Assembly (NCBI GenBank): GCA_002314885.1
Contig: DCHT01000017.1
Span: 38,565-47,633 of the forward strand
From: Bacteroidales bacterium UBA1745
Lineage (GTDB): Bacteria; Bacteroidota; Bacteroidia; Bacteroidales; UBA932
Reading direction: 5' to 3'
DNA: 9,069 nt
Below the pieces are notes generated by a model, which saw only the letters and a program-made list of their open reading frames with translations, was not told the origin of the DNA and ran no database searches. The translations under genes and the position numbers were made by a program. Shown here in pieces: positions 6,063 through 9,069 of the stretch; the first letter of the stretch is position 1, and every line of letters begins with the position of its first letter.

Positions 6063-7244
6063 ATGTATACTAGAAAAATTCTTATGATTCTGGCCGCTGC
6101 AGCAGTGATGCTTGCGACCGCAAGTTGCGAAAAAGAGCCAAAGGGCGTCGCAACAATGTCTTATCAGTTCCAACCTACCATCACCGGTATGTCCACCGCC
6201 AAGATGAACGAGGTCATTGATGTGATCCGCAGCAATATGAAGGCTGTCTCATCTCAGGACAAGGGATGGTATGACAAGGAGAATGACGTTCTCAAATTCT
6301 ATGATTCAGTAGAGAATCTCAATTCCCACAACACCCTCGTACGCTCTCAGATGATGAAGGCGCGTGAGGTTATCTCCGAGATGGACCTTGGCGCTGGTGC
6401 GACTGTGACTGTGAAGGTTACCGTGCTTGAAATCGCATCCAACACTTCATACGAAGTCTGCGAGTTCACCGTCGTCGGCCACTCTTCCGCTGCTGATGAT
6501 CTCGTAAGTGACATCTGTGGCTTCGGTGTTGGGACAACTCCTCTGTCAAAGATCGCTGAGACCATCGAGATCGAGGACGAAATAACCGTCATCCCTCTTC
6601 AGATCAATGGTGAGGAACTTTCCAGCGCTTTTGGCAAGTATTACATTTCCTGCACAGAAAACGATGCTACTGATATCGTTTCTTCGTATGAGGGCTCCGG
6701 TAACAATGCCGGTTCACTCGTAATCTATGCAAAGAAGAACGGCAAGGCACATCTTACCCTCTCCCTCGCGGATGAGAATGGTAATGTCCTCAGTACCAAG
6801 CACATTGTGGTGAAATGTCACGGCAACTTTGCCATCATCGGCATCCTGGGCGCCCAGACTGTTGCTAACTGCGGTGTATTCCACGACACAGTCAACGGCG
6901 GCTACAATTTCGTGGCCACTACTGATGAACTCGTCAACCTCGACAAATGCAAGGGTGACAAGGCCCACACCTATTTCTCAGCTGATTTCCCTGAGACCAT
7001 AGTAGGTCGCCAGGTGGATCTGAGCAAGGACAGGATAGACAGCGATACCTGGGCTTTCTCCGTGGCATACTGCGTACTCTATATGGTGACTCAGAAGTCC
7101 TCCGCTGACATCTCTGACGGAACTCTCAGCTGCTATGTCTACACTGACGGTCTCGTAGAGGTAGAATTGAACTCCAGCAAGCTTACTTTGATGATGTCTT
7201 GCTATCCTACGACATATAATCACTATATTTGGGGAACTAAGTAA
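6063..7244 (+). CDS. Probable surface or outer-membrane lipoprotein of unknown function
   Basis: The product is 393 residues and I cannot assign a family. The N terminus is a lipoprotein signal peptide: basic MYTRK, a hydrophobic Ala/Leu/Met stretch, and a relaxed lipobox TASC with Cys22 as the acylation site. The residues after Cys, EKEPK, are charged, as in Bacteroidota surface-export signals, so outer-membrane or surface location is plausible. Three regions can be seen: roughly 30-150 of mixed helix and strand; roughly 165-260, which looks beta-rich and Ig-like ('GSLVIYAKKNGKAHLTLSLA' followed by 'HIVVKC'); and a C-terminal part rich in aromatics and cysteines, ending 'YNHYIWGTK'. Several mature cysteines could form disulfides. 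The gene sits between two inverted repeats, one ending just before its start and one spanning its stop. Its base composition looks somewhat more AT-rich than its neighbours. Confidence 0.85.
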   Translation: MYTRKILMILAAAAVMLATASCEKEPKGVATMSYQFQPTITGMSTAKMNEVIDVIRSNMKAVSSQDKGWYDKENDVLKFYDSVENLNSHNTLVRSQMMKAREVISEMDLGAGATVTVKVTVLEIASNTSYEVCEFTVVGHSSAADDLVSDICGFGVGTTPLSKIAETIEIEDEITVIPLQINGEELSSAFGKYYISCTENDATDIVSSYEGSGNNAGSLVIYAKKNGKAHLTLSLADENGNVLSTKHIVVKCHGNFAIIGILGAQTVANCGVFHDTVNGGYNFVATTDELVNLDKCKGDKAHTYFSADFPETIVGRQVDLSKDRIDSDTWAFSVAYCVLYMVTQKSSADISDGTLSCYVYTDGLVEVELNSSKLTLMMSCYPTTYNHYIWGTK

Positions 7245-7253
7245 GTTCCTCAA
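7229..7253 (+). promoter_or_regulatory. Hairpin spanning lipoprotein stop and prsW start
   Basis: TTGGGGAACT (7229-7238) pairs with AGTTCCTCAA (7244-7253) in a 10-base-pair stem with one G-T wobble (G7232/T7250) and a 5-base loop. The upstream TAA stop (7242-7244) lies at the loop and 3' arm. The last paired base, A7253, is the first base of the prsW ATG. No T-run follows, so it is not a terminator. A ribosome finishing the lipoprotein would melt it, which suggests translational coupling. Confidence 0.55.
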
Positions 7254-7948
7254 TGTTGATTACTCTGATTATTGCGGCGGCGCTGCCGTCTCTGGTCCTC
7301 ATAGGCTATGTGTGCTTCAAGGACCGACTGTCTCCGGAACCACCGAAAATGCTGCTCAAGGCGTTTTTCTTCGGTATCCTTTCCACTCTCGTCAGCCTGA
7401 CTATGTCCGTGCCGGCCAGCCTCTTTGGCCTGTATCCGACCGAGCCTGTCACCGTTGGCGGACACATCGCAGTCGCACTTTTCGGAGCCGCGCTTCCTGA
7501 AGAACTGGCCAAGCTGTTTATGCTCTGGCTGGTTCTTCGTCGTAACAAGTACTTCGACGAAAGCTTCGACGGAATCGTCTATGCCGTGTGCGTGGGTATG
7601 GGCTTCGCTTTTGCCGAAAACATAGGCTATCTGGCCCAGGCCGGCGAATATTGGGTGAACCTCGGTATCACCAGAGGCCTTATCTCCGTTCCTGGCCACT
7701 ATGCTTTCGCCGTTGCTATGGGCTTCTATTATTCCTGCTATCATTTCGGCGGCCGCCGACTGCTCAACGGCATCCTGATGATCGCGCTGCCAGTGGCTCT
7801 CCACGCCATTTTCGACGCCATTCTGATGGTTTCCAGCGCATCTGAACACGTCGGAATATCCGCAATACTTACACTTATGTTCTTCGTATTCTTCTTCATT
7901 ATGCAGAGATATGCACAGAAGAGACTGAAGAGATTAACCGGAAGATAA
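7253..7948 (+). CDS. PrsW-family intramembrane metalloprotease
   Basis: The product is a 231-residue polytopic membrane protein of the PrsW family (CPBP-related). Characterised members cleave membrane substrates; Bacillus PrsW, for example, cleaves the anti-sigma factor RsiW. A first membrane segment (about 1-22) is followed by the loop 'KDRLSPEPPK', then further hydrophobic segments. The conserved motifs are all present: PEELAK (82-87, E83 and E84), FAFAENIGY (118-126, E122 and N123), GHYAFA (148-153, H149), and LHAIFD (183-188, H184). These Glu and His residues are the presumed metal ligands and catalytic groups. A final membrane segment (about 203-218) leads into a basic tail. No anti-sigma factor gene is nearby, so the substrate is unknown. 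The start lies eight bases after the lipoprotein stop, within a hairpin, and the stop directly abuts the next ATG. Confidence 0.92.
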   Translation: MLITLIIAAALPSLVLIGYVCFKDRLSPEPPKMLLKAFFFGILSTLVSLTMSVPASLFGLYPTEPVTVGGHIAVALFGAALPEELAKLFMLWLVLRRNKYFDESFDGIVYAVCVGMGFAFAENIGYLAQAGEYWVNLGITRGLISVPGHYAFAVAMGFYYSCYHFGGRRLLNGILMIALPVALHAIFDAILMVSSASEHVGISAILTLMFFVFFFIMQRYAQKRLKRLTGR

Positions 7949-9069
7949 ATGAGTTTCAACAGACACGATATTTCACGCAACACCTGCCAGCTTTTCGGCG
8001 GACAGGCTAATCTCGGTTACGACTGGTGGTGGCATTCATTCACTGCCCGCGACGCCGAGACAGGGGAGGAGAAGCCTTTCTTCTTCGAGTTTTTCCTTTG
8101 CAATCCTGAACTGGCGGCTGAGAGTCCTGTTTTCGGACAGGAGGCGGACCCGTCAGGCCTTCCCGGTGCTATCCGTCCTTCCGGACGTCGTCCGTCCTAT
8201 CTGATGGTCAAGGCCGGAACTTGGGGCAAGGATGCCACCCAGCTGCATAAATTCCTGCCTTGGGGCGAGATAGAAGTCGATTTCGGCTGTCCGTTCTCGG
8301 TCAAGGCTCCGGTTTCCGACAGTCCTGTCTTCGAACTGGATGAGACTCATTCCCGTGGCCGTATCTGCATTTCGGCGGAAGAGGCTGCGGCCCATCCTGA
8401 GTGGATGTGCGGCTCCGGCGACTTGGAGTGGGATCTGCAGATAGAGAAAGTCACCGCCTTCAATGTGGGCTATGGCGCCAGCCGTCCTATGAGGTGGCTG
8501 CAGGCCTTCGAGATGTTCTGGCACGCCGAGGGTATGAAGAGCCGTTACAGTGGCACGGTTCGCTGGAACGGACGCCTCTACAATGTCAGTCCGGAGACCA
8601 GTTATGGCTATGCCGACAAGAACTGGGGCAAAGGCTTCACATCGCCTTGGGTGTGGCTTTCCTCCAACAATCTCACCAGCGAGATCAGTGGCCGCAAGCT
8701 CGAGGATTCGGTGTTTGACATAGGCGGCGGACGTCCTAAGGTCTGGTTCGTGGCCCTCAGCCGCAAGCTGCTGTCCGCTTTCTGGTACGAGGGGCGTGGC
8801 TACGAGTTCAATTTCTCGAAGTTCTGGACCTGCTGCCGCACCAAGTTCGACTGCCGTGAGACCGAGGATCAGATCATCTGGCACGTGGATCAGCGCACCT
8901 GGCGCCACCGTATGGTCACTGACATTACTTGTCAGAAGGCCGATATGCTTCTTGTGAACTATGAGTCGCCGGATGGCTGCAAACGCCACAATCGCCTCTG
9001 GAACGGCGGTAACGGCGTCGGCACCGTCGAACTTTACACGGATGGCCGCCTCGTGGACCGCATCCACGC
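7949..9069 (+). CDS. Tocopherol-cyclase-like protein (3' truncated by window edge)
   Basis: The frame is open from ATG 7949 to the window edge, giving 373 residues without a stop. The product resembles the tocopherol cyclase-like family, related to CrtC-type carotenoid hydratases, which have tandem lipocalin-like beta barrels. Its markers are 'GYDWWWHSF' (23-31) near the N terminus, the motif GYADKNWGKGF (220-230) followed by 'SPWVWLSS', and a high Trp/aromatic content throughout. No signal peptide or membrane segment is evident at the N terminus. Plant and cyanobacterial members close the chromanol ring of vitamin E, but Bacteroidota are not known to make tocopherols, so the substrate here is unknown, perhaps another hydrophobic molecule. 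The start codon follows the prsW stop with no gap (TAAATG), so the two are likely co-translated. A long opposite-strand open frame at 8153-9067 is a shadow of this gene. Confidence 0.8.
   Translation, partial: MSFNRHDISRNTCQLFGGQANLGYDWWWHSFTARDAETGEEKPFFFEFFLCNPELAAESPVFGQEADPSGLPGAIRPSGRRPSYLMVKAGTWGKDATQLHKFLPWGEIEVDFGCPFSVKAPVSDSPVFELDETHSRGRICISAEEAAAHPEWMCGSGDLEWDLQIEKVTAFNVGYGASRPMRWLQAFEMFWHAEGMKSRYSGTVRWNGRLYNVSPETSYGYADKNWGKGFTSPWVWLSSNNLTSEISGRKLEDSVFDIGGGRPKVWFVALSRKLLSAFWYEGRGYEFNFSKFWTCCRTKFDCRETEDQIIWHVDQRTWRHRMVTDITCQKADMLLVNYESPDGCKRHNRLWNGGNGVGTVELYTDGRLVDRIH

Noticed and set aside
8153..9067. Open frame of 304 residues on the - strand at the right edge
   Set aside because: The + strand frame from 7949 is open over the same bases and carries the YADKNWG family motif directly after prsW; the antisense frame has no motif and would oppose the operon.

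Overview
The window carries nine genes, all on the + strand and packed almost end to end. The first and last run off the edges. The family content (a PrsW protease, a lipoprotein whose acylated Cys is followed by charged residues, an FAD_oxidored-type flavoprotein) and the near absence of Shine-Dalgarno sequences before the starts suggest a Bacteroidota genome, probably Bacteroidales. This is an inference from style; no marker gene is present.

Region 1 (1-2261): the 3' part of an FAD-dependent oxidoreductase, overlapping by one base a complete thiamine-monophosphate kinase gene (thiL). Region 2 (2293-5353): three adjacent genes that read as one sugar-nucleotide pathway. The GHMP kinase resembles plant galacturonokinase rather than galactokinase. 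It is followed by a short RmlA/GalU-type sugar-1-phosphate nucleotidyltransferase and a UDP-glucuronate 4-epimerase. Together they could convert galacturonate to GalA-1-phosphate, then UDP-GalA, then UDP-GlcA. This is the most interesting content of the window.

Region 3 (5356-7244): two exported proteins that I do not recognise. One is a small periplasmic protein with a CxC motif, the other a 393-residue lipoprotein. The 83-base gap between them is almost filled by a long imperfect inverted repeat. A second, smaller hairpin spans the lipoprotein's stop codon and ends on the first base of the next start codon. Region 4 (7253-9069): a PrsW-family intramembrane protease whose stop codon directly abuts the start of a tocopherol-cyclase-like protein, open at the window edge.

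Gene spacings are -1, 31, 5, 26, 2, 83, 8 and 0 bases, so one or a few transcripts probably cover the whole window. The only interval large enough to separate transcription units clearly is 5980-6062. No rRNA, tRNA, CRISPR array, insertion sequence or convincing intrinsic terminator was seen.
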